A stretch of DNA of 15,000 bases from Owenia fusiformis (Eukaryota > Annelida > Polychaeta > Sabellida > Oweniidae). Position numbers and translations under genes: made by a program. The notes under the pieces were generated by a model, which did not search any database, was not told where the DNA came from, and was given only the letters and a program-made list of their open reading frames with translations. Position 1 is the stretch's first letter. Each line of letters opens with the position of its first letter. Shown in pieces: positions 1 through 9,061 of the stretch. The DNA is taken from assembly GCA_903813345.2 (NCBI GenBank), contig CAIIXF020000408.1:1-15000 (forward strand). Direction: 5' to 3'.

Positions 1-2
1 CA

Positions 3-75
3 ATCAGTTTTATATGCAAAACTGATGAGGGAATGAGAACACATTACAAATTTTCATCAAAATGTTATCATTTTG
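3..75. repeat. Two small adjacent perfect hairpins
   Basis: ATCAGTTTT (3-11) pairs with AAAACTGAT (18-26) across a 6-base loop. CAAAATG (58-64) pairs with CATTTTG (69-75) across 4 bases. Both are AT-rich and short, and could be chance or the edge of a repeat that starts left of the window. Confidence 0.4.
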
Positions 76-423
76 TAGAAATTCCATCAAACAGTTCGTA
101 TCTATAAGATATTCCATATTTATGAGCAACAGTGTATATTATCGAAAAATGCCTTTGGAAGTCCAAGTCAATCACTATTATTGCATTTATACCTAATTTA
201 CTCGAGGATTTTTCAAATCACGTATGTGTCAATGGGCATATTTTACATGAAGGGGTACCATTTGAAACTCTTCATAACTTTTTTATGCCGAGAGTGGTGT
301 GGACAATTTTTGGCTTACATATAGAGGAGATATTGTACATTCATGCTGTAATCAGATAAATGCTTCAGCAGAAACTTGAAAAATTGAAATTTTCTTATCT
401 GCAATTGCTCCTCATTACTGACT

Positions 424-678
424 TTGGGTGCTCAGCGGTCCATCCCAGCAGTTCATCACCGTGTGTACTCACTGCATGGTCGTTCAGATAAAATGTGGTC
501 TGTGTGTGATGGTCCTGGAATCAAGATACACAACAGTAGAGCACACAAACATAGACGTTACATCATTGCTGTACATGTAGACTGCATAAATAATGTACTT
601 CGAAGCGATACTGTACATATTTTAGTATTCATCTATGTAAGCTCAAAAGAGGCTATAGCCAGATCTTGGGTACATTAA
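424..678 (+). other. Unrecognised open stretch, possible exon remnant
   Basis: About 85 codons are open with no internal stop, and the base composition is richer in G and C than the flanks. I do not recognise the product. The part around VWS-like and DGPGIKIHNS (translated roughly 480-545) faintly recalls a beta-propeller blade with a later SDTVHILVF strand, but that is only an impression. A possible splice acceptor (...GGTGCTCAG, ending near 435) precedes the stretch. There is no convincing start codon: the open stretch begins at a TTG. It may equally be a chance open frame or a transposon remnant. Confidence 0.18.
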
Positions 679-1050
679 ATGTTCAAATCACTCTAGGCCT
701 AGCTGTTTAATGACTATAAACCTAGACTGACTAAGTCAATTGCTCTCTTCATCACATTGAAGTCTAGTGGAATTCTTATAATATTCTTTCATTTCTAGTT
801 GGAGATACATATACAGTGCCTTACTTCAGTCTGAAATTCTAATGCGTACGATATGATAAGGACCTGCGCAACGGTTAGACCTCATTTAGAAAAATCAGGA
901 TCAAATTCGCAAAATCCAAAATCAAATTTTTGAAAAATAATCGTAACGTAAGAATGAAATTATACATACATTTTCGTGATAATTAGTTGACATCTTATAT
1001 GAATGTATGACACCTCCCAACAAGGAAAGATCATAACTTAACCTAATTGA
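679..1050. other. Non-coding stretch, nothing recognised
   Basis: AT-rich sequence with many stops in all frames. It contains one TAGGCCTA palindrome (693-700). Weak similarity to the outer right side of the neighbouring palindrome may continue left of 1050, but I could not follow it reliably. Confidence 0.4.
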
Positions 1051-1550
1051 GCCATATTATCGCAAAATATCACAGGAAAGACCACAGGATCTTGTAGCAC
1101 ATTTATGATGACTGATATGGGGCTGCCTGATATGGGAGACTGATATGCTTTATATAGAGAAGGATTATAACGCCGACAAATTTCGAAAACTGGAAGTAAA
1201 AAAATATATGAATTATTGGTCAGAATTTTATAATTAGGGTCTCATTTTGAAAAAAAAATCTTTCTTCTGTAAGATGAATGTCACTGCCTAACATTTAGAT
1301 AAATTTAAATAAAAAAGTTTCTTTACTTTCTGATACCCATGCTAAGACCGTTAGGTGCTGTCCAACCAAAACTCACCTTTATAGCGATTTCTCCCCAAAT
1401 CTTTCGCCAATTAACTTGTCCTTTACTCGTAGAATCCTTTACCCACTAGAGATTTGTAGGGATGCTGCGCTTATGCTGTTCAGCCTGTAAAAATATGTTA
1501 TTTTGCCGTTTTAAAAATGAAATGTGAAAGGTCAGACGGGTCAAGTTTAC

Positions 1551-1575
1551 TACGTCATTATTTCAAGATGGCGGC
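1551..1575 (+). promoter_or_regulatory. CRE-like and YY1-like motif pair at the palindrome axis
   Basis: TACGTCAT (1551-1558) resembles a cAMP-response element, and AAGATGGCGGC (1565-1575) matches the YY1 consensus that in many animal promoters overlaps the start codon. They lie seven bases apart, exactly at the axis of the surrounding palindrome. Binding and promoter activity are inferred. No TATA box is seen. Confidence 0.35.
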
Positions 1576-1783
1576 AGAGAATCGTTCAACAGTCGTATTT
1601 TTAAAATTGGTATGCTTTTACACATTTTTGAACAATAATAGTACAATTGAAACAGCGTATACCATTGCGTATGTGTGTATTACAACTGGATCAAACCAGA
1701 GGTCAATCGACGAAACATTGAGGGAGAAATCGATCGATAAGGTAAACTATGAAAAATATGTCTGTCCAGGACTTCACGTCTGA
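1568..1783 (+). other. Possible short first exon or chance ORF starting MAAENR
   Basis: An ATG inside the YY1-like motif, in good context (AAGATGG), opens a 72-codon frame that starts MAAENRSTVVFLKL and ends at a TGA near 1783. The product is not recognised. GT dinucleotides that could serve as splice donors follow TTAAAATTG (exon 1568-1609) and ATCGATAAG (near 1741; GTAAAC). The frame lies in the right arm of the palindrome, so much of it also exists as a diverged inverted copy that does not keep this frame open. On the minus strand the left arm shows an exon-like piece: a TTTTTACAG acceptor near 1486 and an ATAAAG/GTGAGT donor near 1379, but with stops inside. This is most likely decayed or non-coding. 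Confidence 0.15.
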
Positions 1784-2073
1784 TGCTAAGGTAACAGATA
1801 AGACGAAAAAATCATATTTGCAGCGTGTCTACAAGTAATATAATGACATGTATGTTGCCGCTAAATAATTTTTCTTAAAAATGAGACCCTTATTGTGGAA
1901 TTCTGAACAATAGTTTTTTTATTTTTCATTTACAGAACCCTGAAGTGTTATTACCCTTATTATTATACTATAGGGCCTATCATAGTGCTCATCTCATATC
2001 ATAGTGCTACATGTCTCTGTGGGAAAGACTGTACGTTTCAGCAATATTTCAATGACCTTGAACTATGCAAATA

Positions 2074-2084
2074 AAGATGGCGCC
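2074..2084 (+). promoter_or_regulatory. Second YY1-like motif
   Basis: AAGATGGCGCC just right of the palindrome, followed by TATATAA. The ATG opens only 33 codons before a stop. It may be a remnant of a promoter-like repeat; function is unproven. Confidence 0.2.
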
Positions 2085-2232
2085 GTATATAATTGATTTG
2101 GGGACCTGTCATTTTACACCTATCTTTATGATTGAAATTCCCCAATTTTTCTCGCGTCTTTCAATTGATTATTGAGACAGCAATAACATTTGAAATCAGC
2201 ACTATAAAAAACACTTATTTGAGAAAATGAAA

Positions 2233-2253
2233 TTATAGTTATAGTTATAGTTT
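2233..2253. repeat. (TTATAG)n microsatellite, possible minus-strand retroelement tail
   Basis: Three copies of a hexanucleotide are followed by TTTATTTCATAATATAAC. Read on the minus strand this is ...GAAATAAACTATAACTATAACTAT, the form of simple-repeat 3' tail seen on some LINEs. No reverse-transcriptase remnant was recognised next to it, so the retroelement reading is tentative. Confidence 0.35.
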
Positions 2254-2354
2254 ATTTCATAATATAACAATGTAAAGTACAAAACGTGTGCACTCGACAC
2301 CCTTAGTAATTGGGCGTATCAGTGCTTATTTCAAAATGTGTTGCAGAGCAACCA

Positions 2355-2850
2355 AAATTACATATAATATAACATATAACATCGTTATTATCGTTATTAT
2401 CGTTATTATCGTTATCATAAAACGGCCCAGACTTATCTTTGGCTCAAACATTATTTAGTTTTTTTACAGCGCAAGTAATCGTCGTCTGCAGTAAAACATG
2501 GATAAAAGTGAGTAGCTTTAATACCTAAGATTAGGAATTTCAGCAAAGATGCATTTGAATGTATGTTTTTAAAATAAATTGCTTTCCTAGACTTTCTGTA
2601 AGTTTCTGGTACAGTTTAAAACCTTTATTTCTACTCATGTCAAAATAAAAAATGAAATTGTATGAATTGCGAAGCCCAATTTCAAAGTCAGATCTTGCCA
2701 ACTCATATTGTGATTTTGATTAGGCCACAAGGTGGAAAAGAACCGGCGTCATTAGGGCTATCATATATCAGAATATGATAAAATATAACAAACGTTATCA
2801 TCAAACGGCCCAGCAAAATTTGCGATTCAAGCGTTATTTTGGTTAAAAAA
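2355..2850 (+). repeat. Diverged direct repeat, roughly 60-100 bp, two copies
   Basis: CGTTATCATAAAACGGCCCAG minus its last base at 2410-2429 recurs as CGTTATCATCAAACGGCC at 2793-2810. The similarity runs on for about 40 bases to the right (GGCTCAAACATTATTTAG against GATTCAAGCGTTATTTTG) and weakly to the left through ATATAACA-type sequence. The copies are about 383 bases apart and may be two fragments of one unidentified element. Confidence 0.5.
2382..2417 (+). repeat. Nine-base tandem repeat TCGTTATTA, four copies
   Basis: Three perfect units and one unit with a single change (TCGTTATCA). It lies in the left copy of the direct repeat described next and is absent from the right copy, so it looks like a local expansion. 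Confidence 0.85.
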
Positions 2851-3140
2851 TATATCGTATCGGGTCCATATGGAAATACGTCACAGACACTTCCATGAAT
2901 AAGATATTTGTTCAAAAGTACATCAGACCGACGCTTGAGACTACACTCTCACATAATATTGGATAAATATACATTTAAACATTTTCCTAATACCCTTAAA
3001 CTTAGTTTGAAACAGGCTGTCATTTTTATAGAAATCCAATTAACGAACTACTTTCTCTCCGCGGAAGAACACCACATTTTAATGCAAAACAACGTAGACA
3101 ATTGAAACCAGGGGTCTTGCTGCCCGGCTGTAAGCAAATC
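2851..3140 (+). other. Stretch left of the LINE remnant, nothing firm
   Basis: An open frame at 2908-3105 ends at a TGA and happens to be in the same frame as the LINE remnant to its right. Its amino-acid sequence shows nothing typical of a reverse transcriptase. I take the LINE to be truncated somewhere between about 3105 and 3150. Confidence 0.3.
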
Positions 3141-3195
3141 TATGAAGTTCCCTTCAAAATTATACCATCACTTTTTTAAAACTAGAGAAAACATA

Positions 3196-4108
3196 CGAGG
3201 GGTGATCCAAAAGTCTTGGACGCCCCGCTCTAACTTTGCTATTTTCTATTATAATTGCACGAAACTTTCAAATAATAAAAGATCAACATCTTAACAACGT
3301 TGTGTATAAGTTTCAACAGAAAATAATGTATTTTAGCTTTTTGGTAAAGATTTTTATCACTGGGTCCCTGCCACCCGGAACGGTATTTAAATATAGCAAA
3401 TCACGTCACAACTGTTATAATATGGCAAATACTTTAGGTGCGGGTGCACAACCTAACACCAGTCATTATATGAGAGAATTTCTGATTTTCAATCTGAGTT
3501 TCATCTGCTATCATCATCTTCACATATTAAGACCTACTTTTCAACATATTTTCCACGAATTTGAACCCATCTTTCATACCACTTTACCAATGAATGGAAG
3601 ACATTTATGAAACCGCCATTCCTTATGTGATACAAATGCTGTTGAAGTGCCACTCTAAACCTCATCCAATGAGTAAAAAACATGTTCTTTCAACCCTCCT
3701 TTCAACTTCGAGAAAAGGAAGAAAATCACACGGAGCCATATCTACTATCTAGACTGAACTGTGCATATGGTAGCTGCTAAAGGTCAATAATAGTGAAAAT
3801 ATAACATGGTTAAACTAACATGGTTTAACATTCACAATTCAAAGAAAGACAGTGGTCAAGACCTGCGAAACAAGTCAAATGGCGGCAAAATTTAAGGCTG
3901 AAAGTTGTCATGTGTGAATACCGTTCCGGGTGGCAGGGTCCCCATGTTAAAATCTGTCTAGAAAACTACATAAAACATATCATTTCTCCATGAAATTAAT
4001 ACACAAAGTAGTTAGGTTGTTGGTTTTATTATTGGAAAGTTTAAAGTAATTCTATCAAAAACCAACAAAATTAGAGCAGGGCGTCCAAGACTTTTGGATC
4101 ACCCCTCG
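3196..4108 (-). mobile_element. Mariner-type element A (913 bp, long TIRs)
   Basis: The ends CGAGGGGTGATCCAAAAGTC and its inverted copy are flanked by TA on both sides (3194-3195, 4109-4110), the target site of Tc1/mariner elements. Outer TIRs match almost perfectly for about 42 bases. Similarity then weakens and returns at an inner block: 3362-3387 against 3917-3942, 25 of 26 bases matching after inversion, with core CTGCCACCCGGAACGG. The TIRs are thus about 190-200 bp. Between them lies a transposase C-terminal relic on the minus strand. The element sits inside the LINE remnant, so it inserted later. It is non-autonomous as it stands. Confidence 0.9.
3534..3742 (-). pseudogene. Mariner transposase C-terminal relic (element A)
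   Basis: Read on the minus strand, 3742 begins DMAPCDFLPF, the motif 'SPDxAPxDFxLF' that carries the third catalytic aspartate of DD34D mariner transposases; here that D is kept. After one frame change the same strand continues LQQHLYHIRNGGF, then VFHSLVKWYERWVQIRGKYV and EK before a TAG at 3534-3536. This matches the usual mariner end 'F...W..RW..CI...GdYfE'. The N-terminal helix-turn-helix half and the first two catalytic aspartates are not visible in the 913-bp element, and there are stops and at least one frameshift. The gene is clearly dead. Confidence 0.82.
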
Positions 4109-4526
4109 TACATCAACGTATAACTCGATTTAGTCATAACTTAGATATTCCTAAACATAGAACTAGAATTGGTGAAAATTCTATTAAGGTCCATGGTTCA
4201 TATATATGGAATTCCCTCAATGAAGATATTAGAAATAAACCATTAAATTCACTCATATCTCGTTTGACCTCCTGAGTACAGAATAACCAAAACATTTATT
4301 TTATTTCTTTAATGTCTCACATTATTGTATTTGTATATTGTATTCATATTATATTATATTATTGTATTGACCTATGTACCACTTTAAATGTTCACAGTTT
4401 ATCATGTTTATTGTAAATTTAATTATGGGCAGTTATACACCCCCTGGGATGTTATAGCCCGTATAATGTTGTAAATTTTGTAATGAAAACTGAAATAAAT
4501 TATTTTGAAATTGAATTGAAATTGAC

Positions 4527-5479
4527 AAGTAGTAACCAATCAAGATGCCGTATTGCGAGTTCAGAGTGACAGAGTTCAGAGTGACATGCACGCGACATGT
4601 AGTCTGAGATGATCGCGATGTTGAACAATTTTTTCTCGGAATTTGTCCAGAGAAATCAGCGATTCTAAATTAAGGAAGGATCTGCGATTTTTTCCTATAC
4701 AAGTTATAACTTATCTTTATCGAATCCTAACGTTTTGGAAGAAGATATGAAGCGTACGTTTAAAAACGAAGCGATTAATTTGAAGATCTGATTTTTCAAT
4801 TTGCAATGGCCAATTTACTGCAAGTCTGCGTGTATTTGACAAGAGATAGCGCCAAGTCTTGTATCTAAATGCTTGTTAAGCCACCTGTTTTCATAACCTG
4901 TTTTCCGCGTCTAGATTCAAACTGAGTATGATAATAGGATCGCTGGAATCTTCAGTCAATGGCAACGGGTCTTCATTCCAGGACTCACATTTTTAGTTGA
5001 TTCAGTCCGTCATAGTTCTTGTCTAAAGTCCCCATATCTGATCTCTTACTGGCATACTTGCACACATGTCCCCTCCTTAAATTGTCTTCATTCAAATTAC
5101 ACCCTCTCGCCGATTTATATCAGAAGCACTCGTTGCCATAAGTCGCGCCCTCAAAACACGAGTTTACCGTCATCCAAATCCGCCTTTGCAAAATGTGAGC
5201 GGTTCATAATTGGACTCGTTCGTGTTATTTTTTGGCGTTTTCAAGTCTGGATTTAATTGTTTTTATTAGAAGGGTTCCTCGTTATCAATTGTAATATGTA
5301 AGGTTTTGACCCAGACGGACACAATAGAAATGATTTTGAAATCTCGCTAATTCTCGTTTTTTCATGAGATTTTAAGAGATTTGCACATTTTACCTCTAAT
5401 GCCTTTCTTTCTTTTTAATAGCATATTTGAATTCAGTGATATGTTTCCTACAACAATAACTTTGATTTACACATTTATG
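4527..5479. other. Non-coding stretch with one 15-base duplication
   Basis: GAGTTCAGAGTGACA occurs twice in tandem at 4557-4571 and 4572-4586. The rest has stops in all frames and no recognised repeat, RNA gene or promoter. Confidence 0.5.
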
Positions 5480-5780
5480 TCAGTTAAATAATTCTCCATG
5501 ACATTTAGAAAAAAACTTAGGCCAAATCTCCATTGATGTTATGCTAAAATTCTTTAAAACCATGGTTTTATCGTATGACAACCAACATTTTCATGTTTAA
5601 TCACAATATGTTCATTGACGGGGTCATTTAATAGTATGCCAATTCAAATTTCAGACAGATTTAACTAGCACTCATTGATTAATCATGAAATTAAGTGACT
5701 ATTGCAAGCTTTTAGCATAGAACTCAATGGAAGGTTGGCCCAAGATGAACAAAGGTGACATATATTATGTCAGCTTTATT
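5480..5780. repeat. Fold-back element, about 300 bp
   Basis: An inverted repeat pairs 5516-5549 (CTTAGGCCAAATCTCCATTG...) with 5710-5744. The pairing continues outward (ATGACATTTAG near 5498 against TGTCACCTTTG after inversion) and inward (TTCATGTTTAATCA at 5590-5603 against TGATTAATCATGAA at 5676-5689). All blocks centre on about 5630-5640. TAAAACCATGGTTTTA at 5555-5570 is a separate perfect 16-base palindrome in the left arm. It has no coding capacity. It looks like an old MITE, but the ends and target duplication are not clear. Confidence 0.6.
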
Positions 5781-7286
5781 CAAGTTTATTTAGCTATTTA
5801 GAAACTATACTATTGCAACACTGGAGGATGGCAATAGCGTGGAATTGTATTTAAATCAAATATTATTCATATATATGATAAAAATAAATTTGTTTCAAGT
5901 TCCTCATCTCTACTGGCCAATTTTTCCCTGTTTTAGTAGCCGTTGTACTGATATATTATCTTAGTCAAAATAGAGAACGAACGAGTATAAGGGGTCTTCT
6001 AGCTTTGCACATTTTAGACCAGTCATAATACGTAATTTCCAATATGTTTAACGTCTTGGGAGATACAAAATAACACGTATAAAATTCTAATAAAACGAAC
6101 TTTTACATTTCGTAGCCTCATTAAATACTTATTTCGTTTGGAATGGCCTAAACCCTGGTCCGCGAAACAAACATTTTAATGGGGGATTGGCGCACCTGGG
6201 TCTGACTGTAAACCTCCTGTTCACTGTCGTATGAATTATGAATGTAGTTTCGCACACTTGTCAACGGAAACAAACAGTGAACCCTGCTTTCCCAGATTCA
6301 CCTCGCATGCCTTCGACTCTTTCTCATTTATATAGCCATTTCCGAGAACCCGGAATGGCCAAGGGATAATCCCAATATCCTGAACCGACTATAGGATAGT
6401 CTGTTTCTCATACCAATCTTGGTAATCTGATTCACATTGTTCAATCGTGGAAATATTTTAGAATATTCATTTTTGTTTATTCAGTTCAGAATATTCAGTT
6501 TTGTTTTCTTGGCCGTGGGCGGATTTTCCTGTTCTCTCAAATATTCCCAATATACGTCCAATATACGTCCAAGTATGGGTTAAACGTGTATATATATTCC
6601 AATGTATATTTCCCGCTGCGTATCTCCCGATCCAAATTTATTTTATTCAGTGTAGAAACAGTCAATTTGTTAAAATATCTTGCTAAAGCAAAACTGTCAA
6701 AATAGATCCAGCAGACCGTAGAATTTTTCTTAACCAAAATGATGATGGATTTCTCGAAAATAATGAGAATGAGAACGCTTAATATAAATCAATCGCTGAT
6801 GTTTGCCATATTGAACATATTATATGTACTGTAATATCTGTACATTGCCTGCTACGCGTAATGGTCACGTGATTAGCGCGATACAGGAAAAATGGGAAAT
6901 TTCGAAACAACAATTCTTGGGCACTTTTATTGCAAATTTCAGGTATTTATAAAGTGTTTGTGGTATAAAATATATTCCACAGACATAAATGAGCATCCAA
7001 ACTACATATTTCATTAAGTTCATTAAGTTGGAGCCGTTTTTGCTCTTAAATTAACATCTTTAAAATGCGTACTTACTTTTAGAACCGCGATATTTTAAAC
7101 GAAAAATGAAGATAACTTTGTCATTTCTTAACGGGTCTTTCTCAAATTTTCACAATATTTAAATTCACCATTTTGAAAACAATAAACAGATCCTGTGTGA
7201 TGACGTCATAATATAACAATGCTAATTTAACGCTTATATTTATGCAAAAAGGTGTGGACAGGCAGGAGTTCGTACCAACAAGATAT
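5781..7286. other. Non-coding stretch with short tandem duplications
   Basis: AGAATATTCATTTTTGTTTA (6460-6479) recurs with one or two changes at 6488-6507, a 28-base period. CCAATATACGT is repeated twice at 6547-6568. TTCATTAAG is repeated twice at 7010-7027. A perfect CRE palindrome TGACGTCA lies at 7201-7208. No coding exon or known repeat was recognised; short open frames here look like chance. Confidence 0.45.
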
Positions 7287-8340
7287 ATATTTTGATCAAT
7301 TAAACATTTAATCGTTTGAAAGGTTTTAACCAATTTTCTTGAAATTTTCAAGGTAAATGGGGAATGTAATTTTGGGTTGGATAAAACAGTCTCATTGTCA
7401 TCTGATGTCATAATGGATAATTATTGTTACTATAGTAACATGACAAATGGCGTAGCGGGTCAAGTAAAATAAAATAAAAAATGAATTCAAATTTTGCTTG
7501 ATCACAAAGTATGGTTAATAAATACCTATTTGGTAGACATATTTCTGTGATTCTTATTTTCAAAAACTTTTAACTTTAGTTTCTAAAGTAACATCTGTAT
7601 TGTTATATAAGGGTGTACTTTGCTCTATTTTCGTATCATGCATTAGCATCTCAAAGTCACAATCATGACTCATAATAGTGGGGAGTTATCTTCCATTATG
7701 ACTATGTACCTTCCCATTACTCAAGCTGCCCATACTACTCTTGAAGAATTAGGGTTCACACAAGTTGTTACTGCCCCATATTCACCAGACAATATTCACC
7801 AGATGAAGCACCATTAGGCTTCACTACATTTTGGGTACTAAAGCATTATATGAGAGGTCATAAGTTTGATTCTGATAAGGGACTGATTTCAACGGCTTGG
7901 GCAAATCTTCGAGGGATATACCAAAGGGAGGACAGGAACACATCTTTATGGACTAAGTTTGTCAACAACGCATGTGCATCCAGGCTAATGGAAACAAATA
8001 TAAATGAAATGATATTCTCAGCAGTGAAGAATACTTCTGAACAAATGACTTCAAGAGTACTGTTCTGCCTCTAGTACAAGTAGTTTGAAGCAACCATCTA
8101 GGCGAGATGAATATGTTTTGGCAGAGAAATTTTCAGATTAATATCAGTCAAAATTGCTGACCCGCGGACCACTTTTACTTTTGTGTAATGACAATAAAAT
8201 AAATTGTAGATGTGATATGTATATGAAACATTGCATGTCAATTCAGAATTATACAATGTACAACTACTGAAAAGTTCAACTCAAATGGTTGAGAAATCTT
8301 GAAATGGCAGACCAATTCCCAGAACTTAATGATCACCCTG
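7287..8340 (+). mobile_element. Mariner-type element C (about 1.05 kb, left end degraded)
   Basis: The right end, ...AGAACTTAATGATCACCCTG at 8321-8340 followed by TA, is a typical mariner terminus (CAGGGTGATCATTAAGTTCT when inverted). The left end has decayed to TATTTTGATCAATTAA near 7287, flanked by TA. Inside it the arms still align: GTTTGAAAGGTTTTAACCA (7314) and TTGAAATTTTCA (7339) against the right arm, and an inner block TTATTGTTACTATAG...CGGGTCA (7421-7463) against TGACCCGCGGACCAC...GACAATAAA (8158-8198) inverted. This gives TIRs of about 185 bp and an element the same size as the two B copies. A transposase relic lies between the arms. Confidence 0.7.
7710..8074 (+). pseudogene. Mariner transposase C-terminal relic (element C)
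   Basis: The translation reads AAHTTLEELGFTQ, VTAPYSPD, then (after a 14-base tandem duplication at 7778-7805 that shifts the frame) SPDEAPLGFTTFWVLKHYMR and GHKFDSDKGL, with a stop at 8072-8074. This is the mariner region 'hDNAxxHta...L...PYSPDxAPxDFxLFxxLKxxLxGxxFxSDeev'. The third catalytic aspartate in APxDF is glycine here (GGC at 7817-7819), so activity would be lost even without the frameshift. The second aspartate motif has also decayed. The final roughly 60 residues do not show the usual GDYFE ending. No N-terminal DNA-binding half fits in the remaining space. Confidence 0.78.
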
Positions 8341-8342
8341 TA

Positions 8343-8764
8343 TTGAAACATCATTTTTAAATCACCACAACCCAAGTGAAGCCTTTAAAAAAATAAGACG
8401 TTACGCCGTTAGCGTATTATATGTTCTCCTTTATTATTCATTGCTTTAATAAATAAAACTAAATATTCGAGTTAAAATAAACACTCACACATTTAACAAT
8501 ATTCACTGTTTTGATTACACAGTCAATGTTATAAAGTTACGTATGTTCATACTACTCTTTGATAACTTGATCAAGTTTTTCACACCTGAAGGTTAACACA
8601 GTGACAGTACCCTCAGCCGAGAAAAATACGTTTTCTGTAATGAACCGATTCCTTTTGAAGTTTTTGTATAGAGCCTTTTTTATTTGAAGCATTCTATATA
8701 CATGTCCTAATTTTGGTGAATGTGTTTCACTTTTATTTGAACATATATGCTATGCTACCTTCAG
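8343..8764. other. Non-coding stretch before the candidate exon
   Basis: AT-rich with no recognised repeat. If the exon to the right is real, this would be intron. The last 40 bases include a T-rich tract (TTTCACTTTTATTTG) and the acceptor CTACCTTCAG ending at 8764. Confidence 0.4.
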
Positions 8765-8983
8765 CTCCTTTCTCTAAAAACCGTAGATGAAAAGAAACCA
8801 CAGTTACTACAGAGCCAGAGCATTCAATCAAAATTAGATGGAAAACATTTCGAGGCAGAACGAAAAGTGGCCGAGGTAGCAGAGAAGAGGATAGAAGAAG
8901 AAAGACAAAAGATGGAAGAAGCAGCAAAGCAGATAGAGAAAGAAAGAGAAGTGATAGAGGAAGCATCAAAGAGGATAAAGGAG
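8765..8983 (+). CDS. Candidate internal exon encoding a charged coiled coil
   Basis: The segment is bounded by a splice acceptor (CTACCTTCAG, ending 8764) and a strong donor (GAG/GTAAGA, GT at 8984). It is 219 bases, exactly 73 codons in phase 0 at both sides, and open throughout. The product starts LLSLKTVDEKKPQLLQSQSI and becomes rich in E, K and R. It holds three 14-residue units at 8873-8914, 8915-8956 and 8957-8998: EVAEKRIEEERQKM, EEAAKQIEKEREVI, EEASKRIKEVRKKM. Positions 3, 7, 10 and 14 form the a/d pattern of a heptad coiled coil with A, I and M/I. The frame stays open past the donor to 9061, and unit 3 straddles the donor, so the donor may be unused or an intron-retention end. The family is unknown; no neighbouring exon is identified in the window. 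Confidence 0.45.
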
Positions 8984-9061
8984 GTAAGAAAAAAGATGGA
9001 AGAACAAAATGTAATTAAACCATACTTGATCATGTACACACTTCAGTTTCGTCTTATTTAG

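Larger units (their letters stand above)
1051..2057. repeat. Large imperfect palindrome (fold-back), about 1 kb
   Basis: The left arm (1051 to about 1512) matches the reverse complement of the right arm (about 1608 to 2057) in many ordered blocks. Examples: TTGTAGCAC at 1092 against GTGCTACAT at 2004-2012; GGGTCTCATTTT at 1237 against AAAATGAGACCC at 1878-1889; CGATTTCTCCC at 1385 against GGGAGAAATCG at 1722-1732; TATGCTGTT at 1472 against AACAGCGTA at 1651-1659. All blocks give a midpoint between about 1552 and 1566, which is what a true palindrome requires. Identity is perhaps two thirds by eye, so it is old. Arms this long suggest a fold-back or long-TIR transposon, or an inverted duplication. 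No target-site duplication or transposase was found. Confidence 0.72.
3141..4526 (+). pseudogene. 5'-truncated LINE 3' end, interrupted by a mariner element
   Basis: Two segments, 3141-3193 and about 4109-4526, make up the end of a non-LTR retrotransposon. The first encodes KFPSKLYHHFFKTREN. The second continues IHQRITRFSHNLDIPKHRTR, then RIGENSIKVHG, YIWNSLNEDIRN and a stop at 4273-4275. The pattern 'TRxxxNL...RTRIGENSI...G..IWNSL..DIRN' is the usual C-terminus of ORF2 in CR1/jockey-like LINEs, beyond the reverse-transcriptase domain. The frame is continuous only if the mariner and one TA are taken out. A 250-bp untranslated tail follows, ending GAAATAAATTATTTTGAAATTG and a further GAATTGAAATTG. 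Endonuclease and catalytic RT domains are absent, so this is a dead-on-arrival 3' fragment. The exact clade is not settled. Confidence 0.8.

Noticed and set aside
2703-3105. Open frames on both strands left of the LINE remnant as upstream LINE coding sequence
   Set aside because: One shares the LINE frame, but the residues show no reverse-transcriptase features and a stop separates it from the recognisable part.
3236-3610. Plus-strand 124-codon open frame
   Set aside because: It overlaps the left TIR and the antisense of the mariner transposase relic; no domain on this strand.
7142-7411. Minus-strand 89-codon open frame
   Set aside because: It runs across the left arm of element C, with no recognisable domain and AT-rich codons; likely chance.
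8733-9039. Two minus-strand open frames rich in L, S and F across the coiled-coil exon
   Set aside because: They are antisense shadows of the purine-rich E/K/R coding strand; hydrophobic low-complexity output is expected from that and there is no start or splice context.
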